DNA of 9,313 nucleotides from Treponema sp. (GTDB lineage Bacteria; Spirochaetota; Spirochaetia; Treponematales; Breznakiellaceae). The DNA lies in NCBI GenBank assembly GCA_031264395.1, contig JAISEB010000019.1, forward strand, positions 1-9,313. The letters are read 5' to 3'. A program made the position numbers and the translations under genes. Shown here in pieces: positions 1 to 6,803 of the stretch; position 1 is the first letter of the stretch; each line of letters starts with the position of its first letter. The notes below the pieces were generated by a model, which was given only the letters and a program-made list of their open reading frames with translations, searched no databases and was not told where the DNA came from.

Positions 1-1
1 C

Positions 2-1261
2 TTAATACTTCCGCAGAAGTTCAAGCGGGCTGAGCTTTCCGGCGCGGCGGGCGGGAAGGGCCGAAGCCGTTACGGAACAGAGGATCGTAAAGAGGCCGAT
101 AAGAAAGATCATCTTCCAGTCTATGATGACCGGTATGGTTTCGAGGTAATAGCCGGGATCGAGGATCTTTACGCTTTCGCCGTGAAAAAGGCCGGAGAAA
201 AAACTGAGGATCTTTTCAAGGCCCCTGATGACGGGGTTGATGAAGCGCCCCAGAAGCAGCCCCGTTCCTATGCCCAGAACGGAACCGGTAAGGCCGGTAA
301 GGAAACTTCCCCACAGGAAGATCCCCTGTATGCCCCCGCTGCCGGCGCCGGCCGCCTTGAGGACGGCGATGTCCCTTTGGCGCTCTATGACCAGCATGGA
401 TGTTGCCGACGAAACATTCACCGCGGCAACCATCACGATAAGGGCCATGATAAAAAGGAGAAGCTGGCGCGTCTGTTCATAGGAACTGTACTGGGATTGC
501 TGCAGTTCCTTCCAGGTAAAGACGGCAAAGCCGGGCCCCAGGGCGGCGTTTATGTTGAAGGCCATGCGATCCGCATCCCGGTACGGATCGTTTATTTTTA
601 CAAGAAGGCGGAAAGACGCGTATTCGGGGGAAAAGATCCCTTCTCCCGCCGCGCCTGACGTAATGCACCACAGCGAATCCAGTTCCCTGTACCCTGAAGA
701 GACAATGCCCTTCACGGTAAAGGGGGTAAAGCGCGGAATGCTTCTTCCGCCCGATGTCCGCAGGGTCATGATGCGCACCGTCTTTCCCACCTCGGCGCCG
801 GCCGACGCGGCGATTTCTTCTCCCAAAAGTATCTCGCGGTCCGATTCAAGCGACGCCTCTCCCTCGACGGTTCTGAGGAAACGGAGGCTTCCCGGATCTT
901 CCCAGTAGGATTTTTCAACGGCCCGTATGGTGGCCCCGCTCTTGTTCCTGCCGACGAGCATCCCCAGCCCCTGCCTTTCCATCCACACGCCGCGCACGCC
1001 GGAAAGCCCCGCGATAACGGAAGCGGCGTGGTCAAGCCCGCCCTGATCCGAAAAGTCGTACACCTGTATGTGGGCCGTCCCCAGTTCAAGATAACGGTCC
1101 GTGATGCCCCGTATCATGCCGTCGGCGACAATAAGGGTGACGATGATGGGGACAAGGCTCACGGCTATTCCCGCGGCGGCCCCCCGGAGGTAGCGCCCCC
1201 CTTCATGGGCCCTTCCCAGAAGATAGCGGAAGGCAATAAAAAAACCGGACCCGCTTTTCAT
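2..1261 (-). CDS. lolE: LolC/LolE-family lipoprotein-releasing permease (second permease)
   Basis: Inner-membrane subunit of a LolCDE-type ABC transporter, which in Gram-negative bacteria extracts mature lipoproteins from the outer leaflet of the inner membrane. The 419-aa protein has the FtsX/MacB-type layout: one N-terminal membrane segment (about residues 26-48), a long extracytoplasmic domain (about 50-265), then three C-terminal membrane segments. The last loop ends in the typical PARRAGKLSPLELLRKY tail. The start is the ATG at 1261-1259, which overlaps the TGA of the upstream ATPase gene as ATGA, suggesting translational coupling; no strong Shine-Dalgarno is seen. It is more divergent than the other permease at 1979-3301, and the two presumably form a heterodimer. 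Choosing LolE over LolC is a convention based on gene order. It could also be a general FtsX-like permease, but the context with an adjacent LolD-like ATPase favours Lol. Confidence 0.85.
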   Translation of the reverse strand: MKSGSGFFIAFRYLLGRAHEGGRYLRGAAAGIAVSLVPIIVTLIVADGMIRGITDRYLELGTAHIQVYDFSDQGGLDHAASVIAGLSGVRGVWMERQGLGMLVGRNKSGATIRAVEKSYWEDPGSLRFLRTVEGEASLESDREILLGEEIAASAGAEVGKTVRIMTLRTSGGRSIPRFTPFTVKGIVSSGYRELDSLWCITSGAAGEGIFSPEYASFRLLVKINDPYRDADRMAFNINAALGPGFAVFTWKELQQSQYSSYEQTRQLLLFIMALIVMVAAVNVSSATSMLVIERQRDIAVLKAAGAGSGGIQGIFLWGSFLTGLTGSVLGIGTGLLLGRFINPVIRGLEKILSFFSGLFHGESVKILDPGYYLETIPVIIDWKMIFLIGLFTILCSVTASALPARRAGKLSPLELLRKY

Positions 1262-1986
1262 TTTTCCGCGCCGGGCCCGGGAAGGCCCGCCCCGCCGTTC
1301 GGACCCATGCCGGCAAGCGTTCCGTCTTCCAGCGTACAGTGCAGTCCCGCCCTGGCGGCGACCTTTTCATCGTGAGTCACCACTATCAGCGTCTTGCCCC
1401 TTTTTTCCGCCGCGCCGTACAGAAGCTCCGTTACCATGGCGCTGTTGTCGGGGTCCAGGTTCCCCGTAGGCTCGTCGGCCAGAACCAGATCGGGATCGTT
1501 GACCATGGACCTGGCAACCGCGACGCGCTGGCGCTCCCCGCCTGAAAGCTGGGAAGGAAAATGGCCCGTCCTGTCTTCCAGCCTGACATCTCCAAGAAGC
1601 AGGCGGGCCCTTTCGGCGGCGTCCTTCTTCCTCATGCCGGCAATGTAGGCGGGCAGCATGACATTTTCAAGAGCGGTAAAATCCTTGAGAAGATAATGAA
1701 ATTGAAAGATGAAGCCCACCTGCCGGCTCCGGTACGATGAAAGGGCGCTTTCCGGAAGGGCGCTTATTTCGGTGTCCCCCACAGACACGGAGCCCGAGTC
1801 CGTCCTGTCAAGGCCGCCTATGATGTTAAGCAGGGTACTCTTCCCGCTGCCGCTCCGGCCTGTTATCGCGAGGGAAGCGCCCCGTTCAATTTCAAAACTG
1901 ATGCCTTTAAGAATATGAAGGGTCTCGGCGCCCGAAGCGTAGTTCTTCACAATACCGGCGACACGGAGAATGATGCCGTCACTCAT
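1258..1986 (-). CDS. lolD: LolD-like ABC transporter ATP-binding protein
   Basis: Cytoplasmic ATPase that powers the LolC/LolE permease pair encoded on either side. The 242-aa product has every ABC motif in order: Walker A GRSGSGKS (43-50), Q-loop Gln95 in the context FIFQFHYLL, signature LSGGERQ (147-153), Walker B LVLADE (167-172) followed by PTGNLD, and the H-loop His205 in VVTHD. The FQFHYLL...ENVMLP stretch is typical of the LolD/MacB/FtsE subfamily. The start ATG at 1986-1984 has a strong Shine-Dalgarno (GGAGGT, 1995-2000) about 8 nt upstream and overlaps the end of the upstream permease gene by 8 nt. The C-terminal tail beyond about residue 225 is rich in Gly and Pro and looks unstructured. 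LolD is preferred over MacB because the flanking permeases are LolC/E-like and no MacA-type adaptor is seen. Confidence 0.92.
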   Translation of the reverse strand: MSDGIILRVAGIVKNYASGAETLHILKGISFEIERGASLAITGRSGSGKSTLLNIIGGLDRTDSGSVSVGDTEISALPESALSSYRSRQVGFIFQFHYLLKDFTALENVMLPAYIAGMRKKDAAERARLLLGDVRLEDRTGHFPSQLSGGERQRVAVARSMVNDPDLVLADEPTGNLDPDNSAMVTELLYGAAEKRGKTLIVVTHDEKVAARAGLHCTLEDGTLAGMGPNGGAGLPGPGAEK

Positions 1987-3301
1987 ACCGGAGTACCTCC
2001 GCGGGTTTTATCTTTGAAATCTTTCCCGACGCGAACCACGCGGCAAGCAGCGCGGACAAAAAGCCGAACATGAAAATAAGGACCACTTCGCGGGCAATGA
2101 CCCGTGAAGGGATCTCCTTGATGTAAAAAGTCGCGGGTGAAAACACGGCGAACTCCCCGGCCTCTCCGCCGCCGAACAGGCGGGAAATAAAATTGAGAAG
2201 CCGTATAAAAAGATTGACCATTCCCTCAAGAACGGTGAAAAAAGCGGAAATATGAAAGGCGGTAAGAAGGCCCAGAACAAGGCCGGAAAGCGCCCCGGCA
2301 AGTCCTATGATCACGCCGTCCCAGACAAAGACAAGCCGCACCGCCCTGTCCGACGCCCCCACCGCGCGGAAGAGCCCTATTTCCTCGCGGCGCTCAAGCA
2401 CGGCCCTCCTCTGCGCCTGAAAAATATTAAGGCCGACAACAATGAATATGAGCCCCACAAGAATAAACATAAAGAGCTTTTCCGTCCTGAGCGCGCCGAA
2501 GAAGGCGCGGTTGTAATCGCGCCAGCTTGTGACGCGGCATTCCCCCTGGCCGGGAATGCCGGCAAGGGCCCTCGCGGCAAGCTCCATCGCGCGCCTGTCC
2601 TCCCAGCGGTTTGCGAGCTTGACGCCAAGGGAAAGCTCCCCGTCCGAAACGGAGGCGGCGCTTTCGATATTGATAAAGGCCCAGCTTATATCATACTCGT
2701 AAAAACCCGTCCTGAAGATCCCCTGTACAATGAAGGGCTCGGCGGGGGCGGCGTTTTCCTGATCTTCCGGTTCCTGCCCGCCCCCGAAAATTCCGGCGAC
2801 GGAAAAGAGCGTCACTTCCTCCCCGAGCCGCACCTGCAGCCGCCTTGCAAGCTCCGCCCCCAGCAGGATGTAACGGTCTTTCGAAAGATCAAAGCTCCCC
2901 GCCTCTATCACTACCCGCGATCCGAAGCCCCTGTCCTTTTCGGGCGTGTCGTCCCCGATTCCCCGCACCACAACCGCCTGCTGGCCGCTCCGCCTTCCCC
3001 GCATGAGCCCCTGGAATTCCCTGAAGGGGGAAACCGCCAGCACGCCCGGAAGGGAGGAAAGCCGTTCCTCCACAAGCGCGGTGTTTTCGGGAGGAAAACG
3101 TTCAACCCGCATATGATAGGAAGATATTTCCAGTATGCTTTCGATGAATCCAAGCTGAAAACCGTTCATCACCGCGATGATCACGATGAGGGCAAGCACG
3201 CCGGTCGCTATGCCAAGGACGGCCAAAACCGGGGAAGGGGAATTCCGCCGCCCCCTTGAAATATACCGGGCCGCCACAAAACCTATCCATTGTATATTCA
3301 T
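1979..3301 (-). CDS. lolC: LolC/LolE-family lipoprotein-releasing permease (first permease)
   Basis: Inner-membrane permease of the Lol lipoprotein-release transporter, about 440 aa from the ATG at 3301. The N-terminus MNIQWIGFVAARYI followed by a basic stretch and a first membrane segment (about 24-46, including GIATGVLALIVIIAVMNGFQ) is characteristic of LolC/LolE. A periplasmic MacB-type domain and three C-terminal membrane segments follow, ending KIKPAEVLRYE. The reading frame stays open upstream to 3415, but that extension overlaps the preceding gene, has no family character and is not used here. The region just before the start is odd: an exact 11-nt tandem duplication (3292-3302 and 3303-3313) breaks the frame from an earlier ATG at 3327. 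That ATG now opens a 9-codon ORF whose TGA overlaps this ATG as ATGA. No good Shine-Dalgarno precedes 3301, so re-initiation after upstream translation is plausible. Confidence 0.88.
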   Translation of the reverse strand: MNIQWIGFVAARYISRGRRNSPSPVLAVLGIATGVLALIVIIAVMNGFQLGFIESILEISSYHMRVERFPPENTALVEERLSSLPGVLAVSPFREFQGLMRGRRSGQQAVVVRGIGDDTPEKDRGFGSRVVIEAGSFDLSKDRYILLGAELARRLQVRLGEEVTLFSVAGIFGGGQEPEDQENAAPAEPFIVQGIFRTGFYEYDISWAFINIESAASVSDGELSLGVKLANRWEDRRAMELAARALAGIPGQGECRVTSWRDYNRAFFGALRTEKLFMFILVGLIFIVVGLNIFQAQRRAVLERREEIGLFRAVGASDRAVRLVFVWDGVIIGLAGALSGLVLGLLTAFHISAFFTVLEGMVNLFIRLLNFISRLFGGGEAGEFAVFSPATFYIKEIPSRVIAREVVLIFMFGFLSALLAAWFASGKISKIKPAEVLRYE

Positions 3302-3313
3302 CGTATATTCATC
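3292..3313. repeat. 11-nt perfect tandem duplication at the lolC start
   Basis: The 11-mer gtatattcatc occurs twice back to back (3292-3302, 3303-3313). On the coding strand this reads as two copies of GATGAATATAC around the lolC initiation codon. The unit is not a multiple of three. Removing one copy joins the ATG at 3327 in frame with lolC, giving MNMRGMNIQW and an ATGA overlap with the stop of the upstream gene. The repeat itself is directly visible; the ancestral arrangement is inferred. Confidence 0.9.
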
Positions 3314-3327
3314 CCGCGCATGTTCAT
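3298..3327 (-). CDS. Nine-codon mini-ORF between the upstream gene and lolC
   Basis: The ATG at 3327-3325 overlaps the TGA of the upstream secreted-protein gene (ATGA). It opens a frame of nine codons, MNMRGMNIR, which ends in a TGA at 3300-3298. That TGA in turn overlaps the lolC ATG (ATGA at 3301-3298). The arrangement would let ribosomes pass from the upstream gene to lolC through two start-stop overlaps. It is probably a by-product of the 11-nt duplication rather than a conserved leader peptide. Translation is not demonstrated. Confidence 0.4.
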   Translation of the reverse strand: MNMRGMNIR

Positions 3328-4469
3328 TTTGCCTGTATCCTTTCCTCGGAGACCTTCCTGCCGTCTTCCCAAACCGCCCTGAGTATGATCTTTCCGTCCA
3401 TATACAGTTCTTCAATATCCCTTTCGCCGTCCCGCGTTACGGTACGTTCCATTATGCCGAAGCGGTAATCGCGTTCGGCGGTGCGGTTTCCTTCATCATC
3501 ATATTCGAATTCGGAAAGCCTGTCCCCTTCTTCCGAAGCGGGCTTCCAGGAAACCGATGTCAGCCTGTCCTCCGTCCAGGTATTGGAAAGCACGCCGACA
3601 AGTTCGTCGTTTTCATCATAGAAAGTTTCGCTCAGCACGCGGCCCCGCTCGTCGGTACTGTAGACTATCCTGTAGCCTTCGTTCAGGTAAACATCTTCAA
3701 GCATATCATATCCGTAGCCTGAAGGGCTGATAAAATCGTCGTCCGCCCCGGGAAAACCTCTCAGAAAAGAAAGCCGCGCCCTTTGGCCCGACGCGCGGTA
3801 CACGCGCTCCGCCCGGCGGAGGGCGCCCGAGCGCCGGTAAAAAAAGGCGTCGGTGTAAAGCGGCACGAGGACGCCCCCTTCCCTTTCGGAAGTTTCGGCG
3901 CGAACCTGTGCAGTTCCGTTGTAGGAATACACGACGGCCGTTTCCTTTCCGGCGGCAAACTGATGCTCCCGGAGAACAAGGCCTCCGGCGTCAAACACCT
4001 CGATAAAGCCGTCGGGCCCTTCCGCGCCGTCCTCAGGCGGAGGATCGTCCGGCGTCTCCGCGGGCGTCTTTTCCTTTACGGCAAAGGCCGCGGCAAGCCT
4101 CGTAACGCCGTCCAGCCGCAGTACCCACTGCCGCCTGATTTCGGCCCCGTTTTGGTAGAGGATCTGAACCTCGATAAGGGGCGGGGCCTCTTCTTCCAGC
4201 TCCGCGAAAAAGGGGATCACTTCCGCGGGAAGCTCCGCCTGAAATCCGGGAGCGCGCGAAAGGGCGTACTCGTTCCTCAGGGCGGCAAAACGGGACGTCT
4301 CCTCTTCCAGCCTCATGCCGGCGGCGTTGGAGCGGTACCAGCGCACGTCATCGGGCCGCGCCGCCAGTGCGGCAAAAAGAAACAGCGGAAAGAGGAACAG
4401 GGGGAAAAGGGGCCGCGGCCGTAAAAACGGCGGCAAACCGTCAGGCAAGGCCGGCAAATTCCCTCGCAT
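3324..4469 (-). CDS. Exported protein of unknown function with YD-like repeats
   Basis: I do not recognise a named family. The product is about 381 aa from the only ATG (4469). It begins with a signal-peptide-like region whose hydrophobic core is PLFPLFLFPLFLFAALAA, followed by charged, soluble sequence. The last 120 or so residues contain degenerate units of the form E-Y/F-D-x-x-G-x (EFEYDDEGNRTAERDY, TFYDENDELVG, YSTDERGRV). These resemble the YD/RHS-type or MORN-like beta-hairpin repeats found in cell-surface proteins. The start is uncertain: TTG codons at 4484 and 4436 are also in frame. The one at 4436 would put only a few basic residues before the hydrophobic core and would lie just after the ftsY stop. 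With the ATG, the gene overlaps ftsY by 29 nt. Its stop overlaps the mini-ORF before lolC. Lying between ftsY and lolCDE, it may be an envelope or periplasmic component, but that is inference. Confidence 0.7.
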   Translation of the reverse strand: MRGNLPALPDGLPPFLRPRPLFPLFLFPLFLFAALAARPDDVRWYRSNAAGMRLEEETSRFAALRNEYALSRAPGFQAELPAEVIPFFAELEEEAPPLIEVQILYQNGAEIRRQWVLRLDGVTRLAAAFAVKEKTPAETPDDPPPEDGAEGPDGFIEVFDAGGLVLREHQFAAGKETAVVYSYNGTAQVRAETSEREGGVLVPLYTDAFFYRRSGALRRAERVYRASGQRARLSFLRGFPGADDDFISPSGYGYDMLEDVYLNEGYRIVYSTDERGRVLSETFYDENDELVGVLSNTWTEDRLTSVSWKPASEEGDRLSEFEYDDEGNRTAERDYRFGIMERTVTRDGERDIEELYMDGKIILRAVWEDGRKVSEERIQAK

Positions 4470-5313
4470 AGGCGCGGGGATCAAAGGGGCGTATGTCGCC
4501 GTACCGTTCCCCCTCGCAGAGGTAGACGACAGGAAGGCCGAGTTCCGCGTTCAGGGAAAAGACCGAACCGCCCTTTGCGCCCGAATCGTATTTGGTAAGA
4601 ATACAGCCTGAAAGGGAAACCGCCTCATGAAAGACTTCGGCCTGGGCAAGGGCGTTGCGTCCTGTGGTGGCGTCGAGAACGAGCCATTTGAGGAAGGCCG
4701 CGCCTTCCGCCCGCGATTCCACGACGCGGTCTATTTTGCGCAGTTCCTCAACCAGCGCCGATCTGGTATGCATGCGGCCGGCGGTATCGGCAATGACAAG
4801 ATCGCCGCCGCCCGACCTGGCGGCTTCCACCGCGTCGTACACAACCGCCGCGGGGTCCCCGCCGTGCTGATGGGCGACTACCCGGACGCCCAGCCGTTCG
4901 CCGTGTATCTTGAGCTGATCTATGGCGGCGGCGCGGAAGGTGTCCGCCGCGGCAAGAACGGGCCGGCGCTTTTCGGCGTCACGGTAACGGGAGGCAAGTT
5001 TGGCGGCGGTGGTGGTCTTCCCCACGCCGTTTACCCCCAAAAGGATGATCACGGCAAGGCCGGGAGGAAGGGGGCCCTGGGGAGGCGGGCGAAGCTCCGA
5101 TTCCAGAAGCGAAGCGAGTTTTTCCCGGAGCTTTTCAGGATCGGCAATGTTTTCCTTTGCGCACTGCTCCCGGAGGATCTGTGAAATCCTGTACGCCCCG
5201 GCCGCCCCGAAATCGCCTTCGACCAGAAGATCCGAAAGATCCTCAAACAGTTCGTCCGAGATCAGGGACTTACCCGTAAAAAAGCGCTTCAATTTATCGG
5301 TAAAGATCCCCAC
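4441..5313 (-). CDS. ftsY: Signal recognition particle receptor GTPase FtsY
   Basis: Membrane-associated SRP receptor that docks ribosome-nascent-chain complexes at the Sec translocon through a GTP-dependent heterodimer with Ffh. From the GTG at 5313 the protein is 290 aa and is essentially only the NG core: N-domain helices (about 1-80), G1 GVNGVGKTT (93-101), DTFRAAAIDQL (124-134), G3 DTAGRM (176-181), DATTGRNAL (214-222), G4 TKYD (240-243), and a closing element CEGERYGDIRPFDP (266-279). The acidic A-domain of E. coli FtsY is absent, as in many short FtsYs. G4 is TKYD instead of the usual TKLD. The GTG start is chosen because a GGAGG Shine-Dalgarno lies 6 nt upstream (5320-5324) and the protein then begins VGIFTDKLKRFF, a standard FtsY N-terminus. 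The open frame upstream to 5568 overlaps the previous gene and is not family-like. The gap to that gene is 14 nt. Confidence 0.95.
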   Translation of the reverse strand: MGIFTDKLKRFFTGKSLISDELFEDLSDLLVEGDFGAAGAYRISQILREQCAKENIADPEKLREKLASLLESELRPPPQGPLPPGLAVIILLGVNGVGKTTTAAKLASRYRDAEKRRPVLAAADTFRAAAIDQLKIHGERLGVRVVAHQHGGDPAAVVYDAVEAARSGGGDLVIADTAGRMHTRSALVEELRKIDRVVESRAEGAAFLKWLVLDATTGRNALAQAEVFHEAVSLSGCILTKYDSGAKGGSVFSLNAELGLPVVYLCEGERYGDIRPFDPRAYAREFAGLA

Positions 5314-5319
5314 ATCTGC

Positions 5320-5324
5320 CTCCG
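5320..5324 (-). promoter_or_regulatory. Shine-Dalgarno that fixes the ftsY GTG start
   Basis: GGAGG on the minus strand lies 6 nt before the GTG at 5313 and inside the 14-nt gap after the preceding stop. It decides in favour of the GTG start over upstream in-frame codons. An ATG one base earlier (GATGTG) is out of frame. Confidence 0.8.
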
Positions 5325-5327
5325 TGT

Positions 5328-6803
5328 TTATTTTACAATACGGACCGTGTTTTTGTCGGCGGCCTGTATATAACGCCACAGGCTGTACATGACGTCCGTA
5401 AGGGCGGCTCCCGCCAGCGCCCAGGCGCCCCAGCGCAGGCTGCGGTAACTGACCGCCCTTGAGTACAGCAGATTGGGGGCGGCGCCCGAAGAGCTTATCG
5501 TATTCCAGCCTTCCGACTGCACCTCGGCAAGTCCCGTTACCAAAAAGGCCGCAGGAAGGGCTATCCACAGACGGCCCCAGGCGCCGTAGTATCTCCGCCG
5601 CGCCTCTTCAACATCGTGCTGCCCTGGCCGGGGAGGCATGGCGGTGGCGAGCAAAATTTCCTTTTCTTCGTAAACCGAATCCATATAACCGGAATTCAAA
5701 AAAACAACGGAGCCGGTTTCCCCCCCGGAAGTTTCAACCGAAAAATACTCAATGTCCCCTGAGTCAACGCCGAAGGAAAGGGGCGCCTCCCCTTCGTAGA
5801 AAGCGCCGCGGTACACGATGACGCCGGCCTTTCCGGGAACGGACAGGCGCACAAACGAAAGATCCAGCGGCATGAGCTTTACGCCTATGTCGGTCCGCAT
5901 TCCCCCTTCAAGCTCCGTTTCCACCGTTTCGCTCCGGTAGTTTTCGGCGGACACTATCACCGTTATGTTTCCCGGCGCGTGCTCCCTTTCCGGCACGCTG
6001 CCCCGGCCGGCAAAGGAACTGTTGACGGCAATTTCCGCCTCGGGCGGCTCCGCGCGGACGGCAATGACGGCGGCCCTGCTTCCCGAAACCACGGAGGCAA
6101 GCCTGCCGGCGATTTCATCGGAGGCGCTGTTTATGTCTTCGGGGGAAAAGATGATGCTGTCCTCGTATATCCACCCGCCGCCTGAGACCGTGTAAAGACG
6201 CAGGGCAAGGTACACGCGGCCGTAGTATTCGCTTACGGAACCTGAAAGAAGCGCGTCAGCCTTCCCGTCCCTGCAGAAACGGTATTCCGTTCCCGGCGCG
6301 GGAGGCGGCGGAAATTTTCCGCTCAGGTTGTCGCCCGTAAGGACAAACACCGGCTCCGAGTCGACGGCGGGAACATTCCGCTCAATCTCCCTGAGTTCTT
6401 CCTTGAGCCTTTGTATTTCCTTGTCGGCGGCGGCAAGATCCCTCCGGTATTTCCACCGGGGTTCCCCCTGGTAGAGAAGCGCGCCGCGCTCTTCCAGTTT
6501 GGCCGCCAGCGCGGCCGCCGCGGCGCTTCTTTCCCGGTTGTGGGCATAACCGGCGTACCAGCCGTGTTCGGCGTCGCCCCGGATGCGGCGTTCCACCCTT
6601 TGCAGGGAAGCGGCAAAATCCCGCATGATAACGTCGCCGATAATATGCCGTGAAGGGGGAAGGGCCGAAACGTCAAAGGCGCTTATGCAGAGCGTCCATT
6701 CCCTGTCCAGGATCTCTTTTTCCTCGGGCCTGCTTCCCCCGAAAAGGAAAGCGGGCAGAAGCAGGAACACGAGCGCCGGGACGCGCATCCCCCTACCGTT
6801 CAT
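5328..6803 (-). CDS. PEGA-domain exported/membrane protein of unknown function
   Basis: From the ATG at 6803 the protein is about 491 aa. It begins with a signal peptide (core VPALVFLLLPAFLFGG). An alpha-rich region follows, with a likely short coiled coil at about residues 119-144 (alternating K/E/L, AAADKEIQRLKEELREIERN). A PEGA-type domain lies at about 244-312 (AVRAEPPEAEIAVNSSFAGRG, then a stretch ending in NYRSETVETELEGG). A second PEGA-like segment may follow at about 315-385 (LSVPGKAGVIVYRGAFYEG). Two hydrophobic segments near the C-terminus (about 410-427 and 457-473) suggest anchoring in the inner membrane. PEGA domains occur in surface and secreted proteins and are thought to bind other envelope components; no enzymatic motif is visible. 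The start overlaps the prfB stop by 11 nt; a later ATG at 6788 is possible. Its place between prfB and ftsY suggests an envelope role, but the function is unknown. Confidence 0.75.
   Translation of the reverse strand: MNGRGMRVPALVFLLLPAFLFGGSRPEEKEILDREWTLCISAFDVSALPPSRHIIGDVIMRDFAASLQRVERRIRGDAEHGWYAGYAHNRERSAAAAALAAKLEERGALLYQGEPRWKYRRDLAAADKEIQRLKEELREIERNVPAVDSEPVFVLTGDNLSGKFPPPPAPGTEYRFCRDGKADALLSGSVSEYYGRVYLALRLYTVSGGGWIYEDSIIFSPEDINSASDEIAGRLASVVSGSRAAVIAVRAEPPEAEIAVNSSFAGRGSVPEREHAPGNITVIVSAENYRSETVETELEGGMRTDIGVKLMPLDLSFVRLSVPGKAGVIVYRGAFYEGEAPLSFGVDSGDIEYFSVETSGGETGSVVFLNSGYMDSVYEEKEILLATAMPPRPGQHDVEEARRRYYGAWGRLWIALPAAFLVTGLAEVQSEGWNTISSSGAAPNLLYSRAVSYRSLRWGAWALAGAALTDVMYSLWRYIQAADKNTVRIVK

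Noticed and set aside
2252..3259. 335-codon plus-strand open frame opposite lolC
   Set aside because: It lies wholly antisense to a clear LolC-family gene, and its product is rich in Pro, Arg and Lys with no domain: a GC-rich shadow.
3302..3415. N-terminal extension of lolC by 38 codons
   Set aside because: It overlaps the end of the upstream gene and precedes the typical LolC N-terminus MNIQWIGFVAARYI.
4418..4431. Hairpin GCCGT-AAAA-ACGGC as a terminator after ftsY
   Set aside because: The stem is only 5 bp, no T-run follows, and it lies within the signal-peptide coding region of the next gene.
5314..5568. N-terminal extension of ftsY by 85 codons
   Set aside because: It overlaps the PEGA-protein gene, has no FtsY similarity, and a good Shine-Dalgarno marks the GTG at 5313.
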